This document shows, in pieces, positions 17,783 through 27,120 of a stretch of 64,000 nt of DNA. The position numbers were made by a program, and so were the translations under genes. Source of the DNA: CAZYQW01 sp964649825 (GTDB lineage Bacteria; Planctomycetota; B15-G4; JADJEK01); assembly GCA_964649825.1 (NCBI GenBank), contig CAZYQW010000122.1:62001-126000 (forward strand), read 5' to 3'. The notes under the pieces are model-generated. The model saw nothing but the letters and a program-made list of their open reading frames with translations. It was not told where the DNA came from and did no database searches. The stretch's first letter is position 1. Every line of letters begins with the position of its first letter.

Positions 17783-17986
17783 GGGCGGGGGTCGGGTGAG
17801 ATCCGAACCGCAAAGTCTAGCCCGGATGTTTCGTCAACGCTGCGCGTGAAACGCGGCAGAATCGACGCGACCCTCGATCGCGAGCGGCGCGTCCGACCGA
17901 GGCGCCGCGGTCGAGGATGCGACGACCCGACCCCTTCGAGACCCGAGCCACTCATTCACTCCGACTCGGTTACCATCTCGACCCAT

Positions 17987-19003
17987 ATGTCCCTTTCCAA
18001 CCGACCTTCTCCGTTCGTCATCGCACTCGCTGCGCTTGTCTCCATCACCGCGTGCGACCGCGGTTCGGATGCCGACCGCGCACCCGCCGGCGCCCCCGGA
18101 GACGCTCCAGCCGGGATGGTGTGGATCCCCGGGGGCTCCTTCGAGATGGGCTCGAACGACGCCTTCGCGGACGAGCGCCCGGTCCACGAGGTGACGCTGC
18201 GCGGGTTTTGGATGGACGCGACCGAGGTGACGAACGCCGACTTCGCCGAGTTCGTCGACGCAACCGGCTACGTCACCGTGGCGGAGAGGATCCCCGATGC
18301 CGCCACCCTCCCCGGTGCCACCCCCGAGGACCTGGTGCCCGGCTCGGTCGTGTACCGCGGCGCGCGGCCGAACGAGAACGTCGAGAGCGTCTACCAGCTC
18401 TGGGAGTTCCTGCCGGGCGCGAGCTGGCGTCACCCGGACGGACCCGGCTCCACGATCGAGGGGCGCATGGACCACCCCGTCGTCCACGTGTCATGGGATG
18501 ACGCCGTGGCCTACGCGTCCTGGGCCGGCAAGCGGCTCCCGACCGAGGCGGAATGGGAGTCCGCGGCGCGCGGCACGCTCTGCTGCTCGCTCTACCCCTG
18601 GGGCGACGAGCTCGAGCCCGTCGGCGGTCCGCGGCAGAACGCGTGGCAAGGCTCGTTTCCCCAGAAGAACCTGCTCGCCGACGGGTTCGCGACGACCGCC
18701 CCGGTCGCCAGCTTTCCTCCGAACGGGCTCGGCCTCCACGACATGGCCGGGAACGTCTGGGAATGGTGTTCCGATTGGTATCGCCCGGACTACTACTCGA
18801 TCAGTCCCGCCGTCGACCCGCGCGGCCCGGACGACAGCTACGATCCGCAGGAGCCGGGAGTTCCGAAGCGGGTGCTGCGCGGCGGCTCGTTTCTGTGCAA
18901 CGAGAACTACTGCGTGGGCTATCGAGTCTCCGCACGGATGAAGACTGCGCCGGACACTGGACTCAACCACACGGGCTTCCGCTGCGTAAGGGACCTCGAT
19001 TGA
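17987..19003 (+). CDS. Formylglycine-generating enzyme-type lipoprotein with both catalytic cysteines
   Basis: 338 residues. The signal FVIALAALVSITAC predicts a lipoprotein anchored at C23. The rest is one FGE-sulfatase domain: MVWIPGGSFEMGS, the substrate loop region ATEVTNADFAEF, WAGKRLPTEAEWE, GNVWEWCSDWY and RGGSFLCNENYCVGYRVSAR. C304 and C309, five residues apart, match the copper-binding catalytic pair of aerobic FGE, so this is probably a true enzyme that turns a sulfatase Cys into formylglycine. No sulfatase gene is in the window. The ATG at 17987 is chosen because the signal peptide begins there. Confidence 0.88.
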   Translation: MSLSNRPSPFVIALAALVSITACDRGSDADRAPAGAPGDAPAGMVWIPGGSFEMGSNDAFADERPVHEVTLRGFWMDATEVTNADFAEFVDATGYVTVAERIPDAATLPGATPEDLVPGSVVYRGARPNENVESVYQLWEFLPGASWRHPDGPGSTIEGRMDHPVVHVSWDDAVAYASWAGKRLPTEAEWESAARGTLCCSLYPWGDELEPVGGPRQNAWQGSFPQKNLLADGFATTAPVASFPPNGLGLHDMAGNVWEWCSDWYRPDYYSISPAVDPRGPDDSYDPQEPGVPKRVLRGGSFLCNENYCVGYRVSARMKTAPDTGLNHTGFRCVRDLD

Positions 19004-19145
19004 GTCCGAGAGGCCCGGCACGCGGTCCGACACGGCCACCGGGCCGGGGAGCGCCGGCGCGGCACCCGTGAATCCAAGAGGGTGAAGGCTATGCTGGTCG
19101 GTCGGAATTCCATCCGGCGCCGACCACACGATCCTGGAGTCGACG

Positions 19146-20813
19146 ATGAACGACGATGAACTCGACGAGCTGGAAGAAGTCGAGGAAGTGGATGAACCTG
19201 CTTCCCGGGCGGGGGCGGGACGGACTCGAGCGGAAGGCGCCGGCCGGAGCCGCGGAAGATCGGGCCGGGCCGGAGCCGCGGCGCGAACCGGGAGCGGGCG
19301 CGGACCCGGTCGCCGCAGCCCGCGCGCGGCCCGCGGCGGAGGCTCGTCCGGAGGGCTCTCGCCGAAGGTCCTCGTGATCGGCGGGGGCGTGGTCGCAGTC
19401 GCCGCGGTCGTCCTCATCTTCGCGATGCGAGGGAAGGACGATGGGGGGTCGGATGCCGGCAACGGCGCGTCGGCGTCCACCGCGGCAAACGGCTCGTCGC
19501 CCAGCGGCAGCGGATCGAGCCGCACGCCGGCCACCACCACGGCGAAGAACCCGCGCGACGAGTACGAGGCCCGTCTCGCCGCACTGACCCCCGCGGACGC
19601 CGCCGGACGGGCCGCGCTCGCGCAGTTCTGCGCGGAGAACCGGATGAGCGCCGAGACCACGTCGCTCTATCGCGAGACGCTGCTCATCGACCCGAACCAC
19701 TCCGGCGCGCGGGCCGAGCTCGGCTTCGAACGGTACGACGGGCCGGTGGAGCGCCTCCGTGGACGTTGGCTGAGCCGGACCGACATGGTCCTCGCCAAGG
19801 AGTCGGAGACGTTCTACGGCGACACGATCTCCGGACCGAGGACGTCGAGACAGATGTTCGAGCAGCTCGCGTCGGACGAGATCCGCCGCCTCGACAACGA
19901 CTTCCCGCCCAGTCGATTCGAGTACGTGTTCGGCGGGGACCGGATGCGCCAGCCGTTCCTCGTGCTGATCGAGAAGACGTCGAGCGCCGACCTCGAGGGG
20001 TATCAGCGCGAGTACAACGAACTGCTCACGACGCTTCACGACGCGTTCTTCGATCGCTACCGCGAGCAGTTCCAGCTCGAGGAGATCGAGAAGCCGGCCG
20101 TCGTCGTGATCTTCGAGAGCAAGTCGAACTACGCGAGCTTCCGCAACGACAACGAAAGCCTGGGGCTCGCCGATCCCGAGTTCATCGGCGGCTTCTATCA
20201 ACCGTGGACGCAGCGCCTGTTCCTGTGGCGGCAGAACGGCTTGCGCGGCGTGCTTCTGCACGAGGGCGCGCACATGCTGATCCACTACGCCTTCGCCGGC
20301 CGCGGGTTCGCGCCGAGCAACCAATCCCCGTGGTTCCAGGAAGGGTTCGCCGAGTACTTCGGCGGCAACAAGGTCGAGATCGTCGACGGGAAGAAGACGT
20401 ACCGGATCGGACAGCTCCTGCCCGGACGGATTCGTGAGCTGCAGTTCCTGACGATCGCGCAGCAGCGCTTTCCGATCTTCGAGCTCATCAAGACGAGCAG
20501 CGGCCAGTTCAACGACGCGCGCACCACGATGGGCGATTCGGCCAAGTCGGCCGAGGATCGTTCCGCCGCGTCGATGCTCGTGACGAACATCTACGCCGAA
20601 GGGTGGGCGTTCATCATGTACCTCCACTACGCCGAGGACGGCAAGTACCGCGAGGTGTTCGACAAGTACTTCGTGGCGGAGACGAAGGGCGAAGGTCACT
20701 ACGAGACGATGGAGGAACTGCTCGGCATCGAGCGCGCCGCGGATTGGGAGGAGCTCGACAAGCGCTTCCTGACCTGGTGCCAGACGCGGCTCGAGAAAGT
20801 GGGGGCGGAATGA
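19146..20813 (+). CDS. Membrane-anchored DUF1570-like zinc metalloprotease
   Basis: 555 residues. The N-terminus is very acidic (DDELDELEEVEEVDE), then basic and Gly/Arg-rich, followed by one membrane helix (about 77-97) and a low-complexity Ser/Gly/Thr linker. The outer part has GVLLHEGAHML with HExxH at H372-H376 and WFQEGFAEYFGG, where E399 or E403 could be the third zinc ligand of a gluzincin. This is the layout of planctomycete DUF1570 proteins. Its stop overlaps the next gene's ATG, so the two are probably made together. Substrate unknown. GGAG precedes the start. Confidence 0.78.
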   Translation: MNDDELDELEEVEEVDEPASRAGAGRTRAEGAGRSRGRSGRAGAAARTGSGRGPGRRSPRAARGGGSSGGLSPKVLVIGGGVVAVAAVVLIFAMRGKDDGGSDAGNGASASTAANGSSPSGSGSSRTPATTTAKNPRDEYEARLAALTPADAAGRAALAQFCAENRMSAETTSLYRETLLIDPNHSGARAELGFERYDGPVERLRGRWLSRTDMVLAKESETFYGDTISGPRTSRQMFEQLASDEIRRLDNDFPPSRFEYVFGGDRMRQPFLVLIEKTSSADLEGYQREYNELLTTLHDAFFDRYREQFQLEEIEKPAVVVIFESKSNYASFRNDNESLGLADPEFIGGFYQPWTQRLFLWRQNGLRGVLLHEGAHMLIHYAFAGRGFAPSNQSPWFQEGFAEYFGGNKVEIVDGKKTYRIGQLLPGRIRELQFLTIAQQRFPIFELIKTSSGQFNDARTTMGDSAKSAEDRSAASMLVTNIYAEGWAFIMYLHYAEDGKYREVFDKYFVAETKGEGHYETMEELLGIERAADWEELDKRFLTWCQTRLEKVGAE

Positions 20814-22078
20814 TGCATCGATCCACGTTCACGACGGGGCTCGTACTCGCGATCGCCACGCTCACGCCACCGCTCCTCCCCGAGGAGCCGACGAAGCCGA
20901 CCCGCCGGCCCCAGGAGAGCGGCTTCCTCGAGGTGACGCTCTCCGTCCCGCACAGCGTGTTCGACTTCACGTCCGGCAACCGCTCGCGCACGACCGGATC
21001 GATCTGGTTCGAACGGACGATGGGACACTACGTCGGCGGGGCCGACCTCGAAGTGAAAGACGCGGCCGGGCGCGACATCGACCTGCCGAGCCTCGACTTC
21101 AAGGTGGACGCGGCCTATGACCCGAACGGCGAGGAGGAGTCGCTCGGCGGCCCGAGCATCCCGAACGAGTACCTGTTCCGGGCGCTCTCGACCTCCGACC
21201 TCGCCTTGCTGCCGATGCGCGCAATGCTCCCCCACCGCATCGAGTTCGGGGGGAAATCGAAGACGTCGCACCAGGCCAAGGCGATCGGCGCGCAAGTCGA
21301 CGTGGCCGAGTCCGACCTGGGCCCGGGCCGCGTGGGCGGCATCATGACGAACCGTTACTTCACGCGCACCGTGCGCCGGTTCGTGCCGTCGAACTACGAG
21401 CTTCACGACTACGTGCTGACGTCCGAGGATCCGAAGGACGGGTTCGTCATGTACTCGTGCGGGCTGCGGCTCCTCGTCCATCCGACGAAGACGGCTCCCG
21501 ACGGGAAGCGCCCCCCCTCGGGCGTGTTCCACGTGACGCAGTTCGAGGCGGTCCAGCTCAAGTGGTTCGCCGACGGCCCACGCTTCGAGGAGGACGATCG
21601 GCTCGTGCCCGCGCGCGAACAGAAGAGCCTGCGCGACAGCAAGTACGCCACCGGCCTCGAGAACGCCCTGTTCGATGCACTCCAGGTGGAGGGCATCGGC
21701 AACCCGTTCGAGAACCCCGCCGCGTTCGCGTTCGTCCACGGCGAACTCTTGACCGAGAAGACGTTCCAGCGGTTGATCAACCTGAACCAGCCGAAGGTGC
21801 TCGTCCTGACCGCGCCGTTCGTCGTCGAGAATCCGATCCCGTTCGATCCGAAGGCGCACGTCGCGGCGTGGAAGAAGGCCGACGATCCCGCCGAGCGGCT
21901 CCTCCTCGCCGCGGCCGCCGTCGCGGGCGGCGAGAAGAACGCCCAGTTCAAGCGCGAAGCCGAGATCGCCGTGCACTCGAAGGACGACACCGTCCTGCGC
22001 GCCGCCCTCGTCCTCGCGAACGCGCTCGGCGACGCGTCGCTGGCGGAGCGAGCGAAGCAGGGGCTGTCCGGACGCTGA
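20810..22078 (+). CDS. Secreted protein of unknown function, coupled to the metalloprotease
   Basis: 422 residues starting MMHRSTFTTG, with a hydrophobic signal (GLVLAIATLTPPLLP) and no later membrane helix. I do not recognise the family. Charged beta-rich segments (FLEVTLSVPHSVFDF, LDFKVDAAYDPNGEE) are followed by an Ala-rich helical C-terminus (LLLAAAAVAGGEKNAQF). The start overlaps the stop of the DUF1570-like gene (ATGATG), so the two are translationally coupled; an inhibitor, substrate or partner of the protease are all possible. It ends 72 bp before the convergent FKBP gene. Confidence 0.75.
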   Translation: MMHRSTFTTGLVLAIATLTPPLLPEEPTKPTRRPQESGFLEVTLSVPHSVFDFTSGNRSRTTGSIWFERTMGHYVGGADLEVKDAAGRDIDLPSLDFKVDAAYDPNGEEESLGGPSIPNEYLFRALSTSDLALLPMRAMLPHRIEFGGKSKTSHQAKAIGAQVDVAESDLGPGRVGGIMTNRYFTRTVRRFVPSNYELHDYVLTSEDPKDGFVMYSCGLRLLVHPTKTAPDGKRPPSGVFHVTQFEAVQLKWFADGPRFEEDDRLVPAREQKSLRDSKYATGLENALFDALQVEGIGNPFENPAAFAFVHGELLTEKTFQRLINLNQPKVLVLTAPFVVENPIPFDPKAHVAAWKKADDPAERLLLAAAAVAGGEKNAQFKREAEIAVHSKDDTVLRAALVLANALGDASLAERAKQGLSGR

Positions 22079-22150
22079 ACGGCGAGCCGAACTCGGTCTC
22101 GCCGTCCGGCATCGCACGTGCCCCCGCGCGCTCGGTTCGCGGAGGGGGCT

Positions 22151-23356
22151 CTACCCCTCTTTCTTGTCCCCGTCTTCCTCGCCCTTCAGCTCGACGTAGA
22201 ACACGAGCGTCGCGTCAGGGCCGATCACGGGGGGCGAACCGCGCATCCCGTAGCCGAGATCCGGCGGGATGACGAAGCGATAGACCGAGCCGGGACTCAT
22301 CAATTGCAGCCCCTCGTTCCAACCGGCGATCACCATGCCGAGGCGGAAGCTGCTCATCTCCCCGCGAGAGAACGACGAGTCGAAGGGGGTCCCGTCGGTC
22401 AGCCATCCGGCGTAGTGGACCGAGACCTGCTCCCCCATCTTCGGAGGGGTCCCGCTGCCCGTGCGGACGACCTGATACTTGAGTCCGCTCGGCGTCGTGG
22501 TCAAGTCGTCGTCCTTCGGCAGGACGAACGCTGGGATCGGCAGCGGCTTCACGACGTCGACCAGCTCCAGCTCCCACACCGTGATCGAGCCTGGGGTCAG
22601 GCCCGGGATCGATTGGTTCTTGAAGCTGAGCGCGGCGGGAACCTCGAAACGGTAGCGCGCTCCCTTGTTCATCAGGAGCGGAGCCTCTTTCATGAAGGCG
22701 AGCGTCATCCCGAGTTGGCTCGGCGACGCCTTCACCGGCTGTCCGATCTGAGCCGTCGACTGCAGCAGCCGGCCCTCCGGGGTCCAGAACGCGTAGTTCA
22801 GGACCAGCACGTCGTCTGCCGTCGGATGGTCGCCGCTGCCTTCCTTCAGGACTTCGTAGACGATTCCCGAATCGGTCGTCTTCTGGTTCTCCTTCACTCC
22901 GGCCGCGAACTCCGGAAGCCGCGGACCCGGCGTGAAGCCGAGCAGCTCGACGTCGAAGATCAGCGTGGCGTTCGGCGGGATCCGCGGAGGACGCCCCTCC
23001 GCGCCGTACGCGAGATCGCCGGGGATCGTGAAGCGGTAGCGCGCGCCCGCCGACATGAGCTGCAGCCCCTCGTTCCAGCCCTCGATGACGTTGCCGAGGC
23101 GGAACGACGCTGGCTGTCCGCGCCGGCGCGACGAGTCGAACTCGGTGCCGTCCTCGAGCGTCCCCGTGTAATGGACCTCGACAGTGTCGCCGAACTTCGG
23201 ACGGTCGCCGCCGTCACCCTTCTTCAAGATCTCGTACTTGAGGCCCGACGGGGTCGTCTCGATCAGGGGGGCCTGAGCCTCGGTCGGCTCCTGCGCCGGG
23301 GCGTACGCGACGAGGACAGCAGAGGACCACAGAAGAGCAGCCGGGAGGGAACGCAC
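22151..23356 (-). CDS. Secreted triple-FKBP peptidyl-prolyl isomerase
   Basis: 401 residues from a GTG with GGAG six bases before it; a signal peptide (SLPAALLWSSAVLVAYA) follows at once. A TTG at 23419 would give a longer N-terminus without a signal-like start. There are three FKBP domains: about 35-140 and 295-392 are canonical (VHYTG..DGTEFDSS, VIEGWNEGLQLM; and VHYAGWLTDGTPFDSS, VIAGWNEGLQLM). The middle one (about 160-270) lacks the FDSS motif and the Trp of the active site and is probably inactive. It would assist folding outside the cytoplasm, with the middle domain as a spacer or binding module. Confidence 0.9.
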   Translation of the reverse strand: MRSLPAALLWSSAVLVAYAPAQEPTEAQAPLIETTPSGLKYEILKKGDGGDRPKFGDTVEVHYTGTLEDGTEFDSSRRRGQPASFRLGNVIEGWNEGLQLMSAGARYRFTIPGDLAYGAEGRPPRIPPNATLIFDVELLGFTPGPRLPEFAAGVKENQKTTDSGIVYEVLKEGSGDHPTADDVLVLNYAFWTPEGRLLQSTAQIGQPVKASPSQLGMTLAFMKEAPLLMNKGARYRFEVPAALSFKNQSIPGLTPGSITVWELELVDVVKPLPIPAFVLPKDDDLTTTPSGLKYQVVRTGSGTPPKMGEQVSVHYAGWLTDGTPFDSSFSRGEMSSFRLGMVIAGWNEGLQLMSPGSVYRFVIPPDLGYGMRGSPPVIGPDATLVFYVELKGEEDGDKKEG

Positions 23357-23519
23357 GCGAATCTCCAGTTGGACCACGACCCGGAAGCGATGCGGCGCGG
23401 GAGAGGTCGCGGAGGACAAAACGAACCCTTCGGTATAGCGAGGGCGGCGACCCTAGGAAAGGTCGGAAACGAAGGAAGGACGCGAAGCCTCGATGGCACA
23501 CGGTTCCGCGACCGCGCGA

Positions 23520-24890
23520 TCAACTTCCGAAGATCAGGTCGAGCAGCAGCCCGCGTACGTCGGCCGCGGCGACACGATCTCGGGCGATCCTCTTCGACGA
23601 CGCCACGAGCACCGGACCGTCCTCGTCGCGATCAGGAAGCCGGCCGTGCGAGCCGCGGATCGTGGACGCGTCCAACCCGATCACGTCGAGAAGCGTCCGG
23701 AACCCGAGCGTCTTCCGCAGGAGCTTTCCCGCGATCTTGAGCTTCGGCCACGCGATCCGTGGATCGATCAGGAGCTCGACCGGGTCGTAGCCGGGCTTCT
23801 TGTGGATGTCGACGGTGCGCGCGAAGTCCGGCGCGCGCGCATCGTCCTCCCAGTAGTAGTACGTGAACCAGCGGTCCCGTGCGGCGATCGCGACGAGCTC
23901 GCCGGCGCGCTCGTGATCGATGCCCAGCTCGCGCTTTCCGGCCTCGTCCAGGACGCGCTCGATGCCGTCGGTCCGCTCGAGGACGCGCTGCACGGCCGGC
24001 ACGTCGGCCGGGTCCTTCACGTAGACGTGCGCCGCTTGATGATCGGCGACCGCGAACGCGCGCGACGCGCCGAAGTCGAGCAGCTCGCCGACCAGGTTGT
24101 CCTGCGCACGAAGGAAGCCCGCCTCGCGAAGCACGCGATTGACATGCACGCCGTCGGCCACCGCGGTGATCCCGTACTCGGAGAGCACCACGACCTCGCA
24201 ACCGTCGGCGCACGCGCGATCGATCACGCGGCCGGCCACCTCGTCGACCGCCCGCACCTGCTCGGCGATGCGAGGATGGTCGGGACCGAACCGCTGCAGG
24301 TCGTAGTCGAGATGCGGCAGGTAGACGAACGTGAGCGTCGGCCGCTCGTTCACGAGGACATCGATCGCCGCGTCGCCGATCCAACGCGTCGAGGGGATCC
24401 CGGCACGCGGTCCCCAGAAGTCGAACAACGGAAAACGACCGAGCCGATCGTTCAGCCGCGCCCTGATCTCCGGCGGCTCGGACCACACGTCGGGGAGCTT
24501 CCGGCCGTCCGCGGGATAGGCGGGCCGCGGCGTCACTGCGAAGTCGAACGAACCGTACATCGCGTACCACCAGAAGAGATAGGCGCACGTGAACGACGCG
24601 TCGCGACGCTTCGCCTCGTCCCAGACCTTGTCGCCGCGGACGAGCCGGTTCGACTGGCGCCACAACCAAACCTCCGCGAGGTCGCGGAAGTACCACCCGT
24701 TCGCCACGATCCCATGCGCGGCGGGAGCCTTTCCGGTGACGAAGGTCGCCTGCACCGCGCAGGTGACGGCGGGAAACACGGTCTCGATCGGCGCGGCGAA
24801 TCCGTCACGAGCCAGCGCGGCGATGCGCGGCGCCCATTCCAGGAGGCGCGGGGTCAAACCGACCACGTCGAGGACGACGACACGATTCAC
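23520..24890 (-). CDS. Alkaline-phosphatase-superfamily phosphodiesterase / nucleotide pyrophosphatase
   Basis: 456 residues from GTG. The first metal ligand is D8 (VVVLDVVG), the nucleophile is T43 in FPAVTCAVQATFVTG, then LPHLDYDLQRFGPDH, LSEYGITAV and GSHGRLPD supply the remaining metal ligands. This is the nucleotide pyrophosphatase/phosphodiesterase branch, with Thr rather than the Cys/Ser of sulfatases, so it is not a client of the FGE enzyme nearby. It has no signal peptide. The substrate could be a nucleotide, a phosphonate or a lipid head group. It is not in an obvious operon. Confidence 0.85.
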   Translation of the reverse strand: MNRVVVLDVVGLTPRLLEWAPRIAALARDGFAAPIETVFPAVTCAVQATFVTGKAPAAHGIVANGWYFRDLAEVWLWRQSNRLVRGDKVWDEAKRRDASFTCAYLFWWYAMYGSFDFAVTPRPAYPADGRKLPDVWSEPPEIRARLNDRLGRFPLFDFWGPRAGIPSTRWIGDAAIDVLVNERPTLTFVYLPHLDYDLQRFGPDHPRIAEQVRAVDEVAGRVIDRACADGCEVVVLSEYGITAVADGVHVNRVLREAGFLRAQDNLVGELLDFGASRAFAVADHQAAHVYVKDPADVPAVQRVLERTDGIERVLDEAGKRELGIDHERAGELVAIAARDRWFTYYYWEDDARAPDFARTVDIHKKPGYDPVELLIDPRIAWPKLKIAGKLLRKTLGFRTLLDVIGLDASTIRGSHGRLPDRDEDGPVLVASSKRIARDRVAAADVRGLLLDLIFGS

Positions 24891-25308
24891 CGCGGCTGGG
24901 CTCCCTTGGATCAGAGTCGAAGGATCAGAATCGAACGTACGGACCGAGAACGAGGATCGAACGCCGGCGCACCATCAGACCAAGGTCACCGGTCAAGGCG
25001 AGGTCAAGGCCGCCTCAATTCAGCGCCGCGCGGTCGTCGCCACCTGTCGCCGCGCCTCTCCATCTGCCACAATGCAGTCCCGGAGATGCAAGCAAGCCAC
25101 CCCTTCGTGGCACGCCATGCGACTCAAATCGTTGGCTTCATGCCATTTGGAGCCTCGAGAGCATCGCCTGGCCATTCTGCAGCTCCTGTGTTGAAATGCC
25201 CTGAGTCATTCGAGCCGTATCCGTCACGTCGAGAACTCACTCGCCTCCGCGCGCATCGCGCCGAGGACGATCGGCGGTTCGGCAAACTGGGAACTTGGAG
25301 ACAACAGC
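24891..25308. other. Intergenic region
   Basis: About 420 bp between divergent genes. I see no conserved ORF. A patch near 25060-25200 is less GC-rich than the surroundings and may be foreign or regulatory. GGAGA at 25294-25298 is the ribosome binding site for the gene at 25309. Promoters for both neighbours should be here but none is clear. Confidence 0.45.
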
Positions 25309-26358
25309 ATGCGTTCTAGCCTCTTCGTGGCGATCACCCTGTGCGGCGCCTCCCCGCTCTTCGCGGGCGCGCTTGGAAGCAACCCCTCGAGCGTCTTCCT
25401 GAACGAAATCTACGCCAGCCACGTCGGCACCGATGACATGGAGATGATCGAGCTCGTCGGCACGCCGAACGCGTCGTTGACCGGCTACGTCGTCTGCATC
25501 GTCGAGGGTGAGGGACTTCAGGCCGGCATCCTCGACCGCGCTTGGGACCTCACCGGACAGACGGTTCCGGCGGACGGCTACTTCCTCCTCGCGGACACGG
25601 CCGAGCCGAACCTCGACTTCAACATCGGCAACACGAACGCGATCGAGAACGGGACCGAGACCTTCTACGTCGTCTTCACGGCGAATCCGGCCGCGGTGAC
25701 CGCGTTGCTCGGCACGAACGTCGACGCGGACCTCGACCTGATCACGGACCTCGGCACCCTCGGCGCGATCGTCGACTCGGTCGCGATCATCGACCCCGAC
25801 GTCGGCTCGATCGACTTCGTCTACGACAGCGCGGTGACGGTCGGCCCCGACGGGACGTTCTTCCCGGCCGGCGCTTTCCGCAGCAACGACTACCCGAACG
25901 CGTGGTGCGCCTGCGGGTATCCGGACTTCGACGACGTCGCGAACGCGCGCGAGCCGCGCACGCCCGGCTCGGCGAACGGTGGCTGCTTCGGCACGACCGG
26001 ACCCGGTTGCTCGGACTCGATGGGCCGCACCCCGAACCTCTCCTCGGCGGGAACGACGACGCCGGGCGGTTCGGTGACGATCACCGTCAGCGACGTCACT
26101 CCGCCGAACGCCGCCGCCCTCTTCCTGTCGGCCGTCCCCGGCACGTTGCCGCTCAACCCGAACTGCAACCTGTACATGAGCCCGCCGTTCATCTCGGTCT
26201 TCTTCACGATCCCGGCGCCGACCTTCCCCCTCACCGGGACGATCCCGGCGTCGCTGCCGTCCGGCCTCGGCCTGAAGGTCTACGTCCAGCTCCTGCAGGA
26301 CGATCCGCCGGCCAGCCAGATCGTCAGCTCGAACGGCGTCGTCATCGTGATCGACTGA
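25309..26358 (+). CDS. Secreted lamin-tail-domain protein with shared C-terminal domain
   Basis: 349 residues. A signal peptide ends near FAGALG. Residues about 25-190 look like a lamin-tail (LTD) domain: VFLNEIYASHVGTDDMEMIEL, TVPADGYFLLAD and a closing SNDYPNAWCACGYPDF. Such domains are common in exported planctomycete proteins and are thought to be binding or structural. The last ~115 residues (from GPGCSDSMGR) belong to the beta-rich domain shared with the proteins at 36514, 43383 and 57405. A bidirectional hairpin terminator lies just downstream. Role in the envelope or on the surface is inferred. Confidence 0.8.
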   Translation: MRSSLFVAITLCGASPLFAGALGSNPSSVFLNEIYASHVGTDDMEMIELVGTPNASLTGYVVCIVEGEGLQAGILDRAWDLTGQTVPADGYFLLADTAEPNLDFNIGNTNAIENGTETFYVVFTANPAAVTALLGTNVDADLDLITDLGTLGAIVDSVAIIDPDVGSIDFVYDSAVTVGPDGTFFPAGAFRSNDYPNAWCACGYPDFDDVANAREPRTPGSANGGCFGTTGPGCSDSMGRTPNLSSAGTTTPGGSVTITVSDVTPPNAAALFLSAVPGTLPLNPNCNLYMSPPFISVFFTIPAPTFPLTGTIPASLPSGLGLKVYVQLLQDDPPASQIVSSNGVVIVID

Positions 26359-26388
26359 TCGCGCCGCCGAACGAACACGCCCACGAAA

Positions 26389-26426
26389 AAGGGCCGGCAC
26401 CCCGATTCACGGGGGTGCCGGCCCTT
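26389..26426. terminator. Bidirectional intrinsic terminator between convergent genes
   Basis: A perfect 15-bp stem (AAGGGCCGGCACCCC, 26389-26403, with its complement at 26412-26426) around an 8-nt loop. Read on the minus strand it is followed by a T-run (complement of AAAAA at 26386-26390), a good terminator for the gene at 26468-27100. On the plus strand it follows the lamin-tail gene by 30 bp with a weaker T-tract. Confidence 0.85.
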
Positions 26427-26467
26427 CTCTCGTATTCGTCGCGGCGCTCGCACCGGAGCGCTGCGCA

Positions 26468-27100
26468 TCAACGGACGAGCGGCGCGCGCAAGCCTTTGAT
26501 CAGGTCGATCTCCATCGGCGAGAAACGTTCGATCAGATCGGCCGCCGCGAGCCGCAGCTCGTAGTCGCTCGGCACGACGAGGGTCGGGGCCGAAACCTGA
26601 GCGATCCGCTCGGGCGCCGGCGCCGCGGCGCCATGCGCGATCGCGCGGTCCAGCTCGGACGCGATGTGCATCGCATCGACCTCCTCGGGGAGAGCGGGCG
26701 AGCCGAAGAAGATCGGCGCCGTCGCCAGGTCGAAGTCGCCCGGCACGATCGCCACGACCTTTCCCGACTCGTGGCCGAAGTTCACGCGCTCCGCCGTCTG
26801 CGCACCGACGTAGAGCACCGGCTCCGCGAGCTGCCGCGGGTGGACCAGGTCCGGATCGACGCCCAGGACGAGCATCCATCCCGACGCGACCGCCGGCTGC
26901 TCGGAGCGCCAGTAGTGGACGAACGGAGTCGCCACCTCGAATCGCTGCGCGAAGAGGAGTCCCACCGACCGGGCCTGGGGAACGGCCGGAACCTGCGGCG
27001 GAACGCCGTCACCGACCGAGTCCTTCTGCGTGGCGAGAACCCCGGTCAACAAAGCGCCGCCGATCAGCGCACCGACGGCGAGGATATGCATGGTCTTCAT
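26468..27100 (-). CDS. Exported protein of unknown function
   Basis: 210 residues. The N-terminus MHILAVGALIGGALLTGVLA is a signal peptide or membrane anchor. The mature part has no motif I recognise; it contains SGWMLVLGVDPDLVHPRQL and VLYVGAQTAERVNFGHESG, suggesting a mixed alpha/beta domain. It starts 20 bp after the alpha/beta hydrolase gene on the same strand and is probably co-transcribed with it, ending at the terminator 26389-26426. Function unknown. Confidence 0.7.
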   Translation of the reverse strand: MKTMHILAVGALIGGALLTGVLATQKDSVGDGVPPQVPAVPQARSVGLLFAQRFEVATPFVHYWRSEQPAVASGWMLVLGVDPDLVHPRQLAEPVLYVGAQTAERVNFGHESGKVVAIVPGDFDLATAPIFFGSPALPEEVDAMHIASELDRAIAHGAAAPAPERIAQVSAPTLVVPSDYELRLAAADLIERFSPMEIDLIKGLRAPLVR

Positions 27101-27120
27101 GGTCTTCGTGTCCTCTCCGA

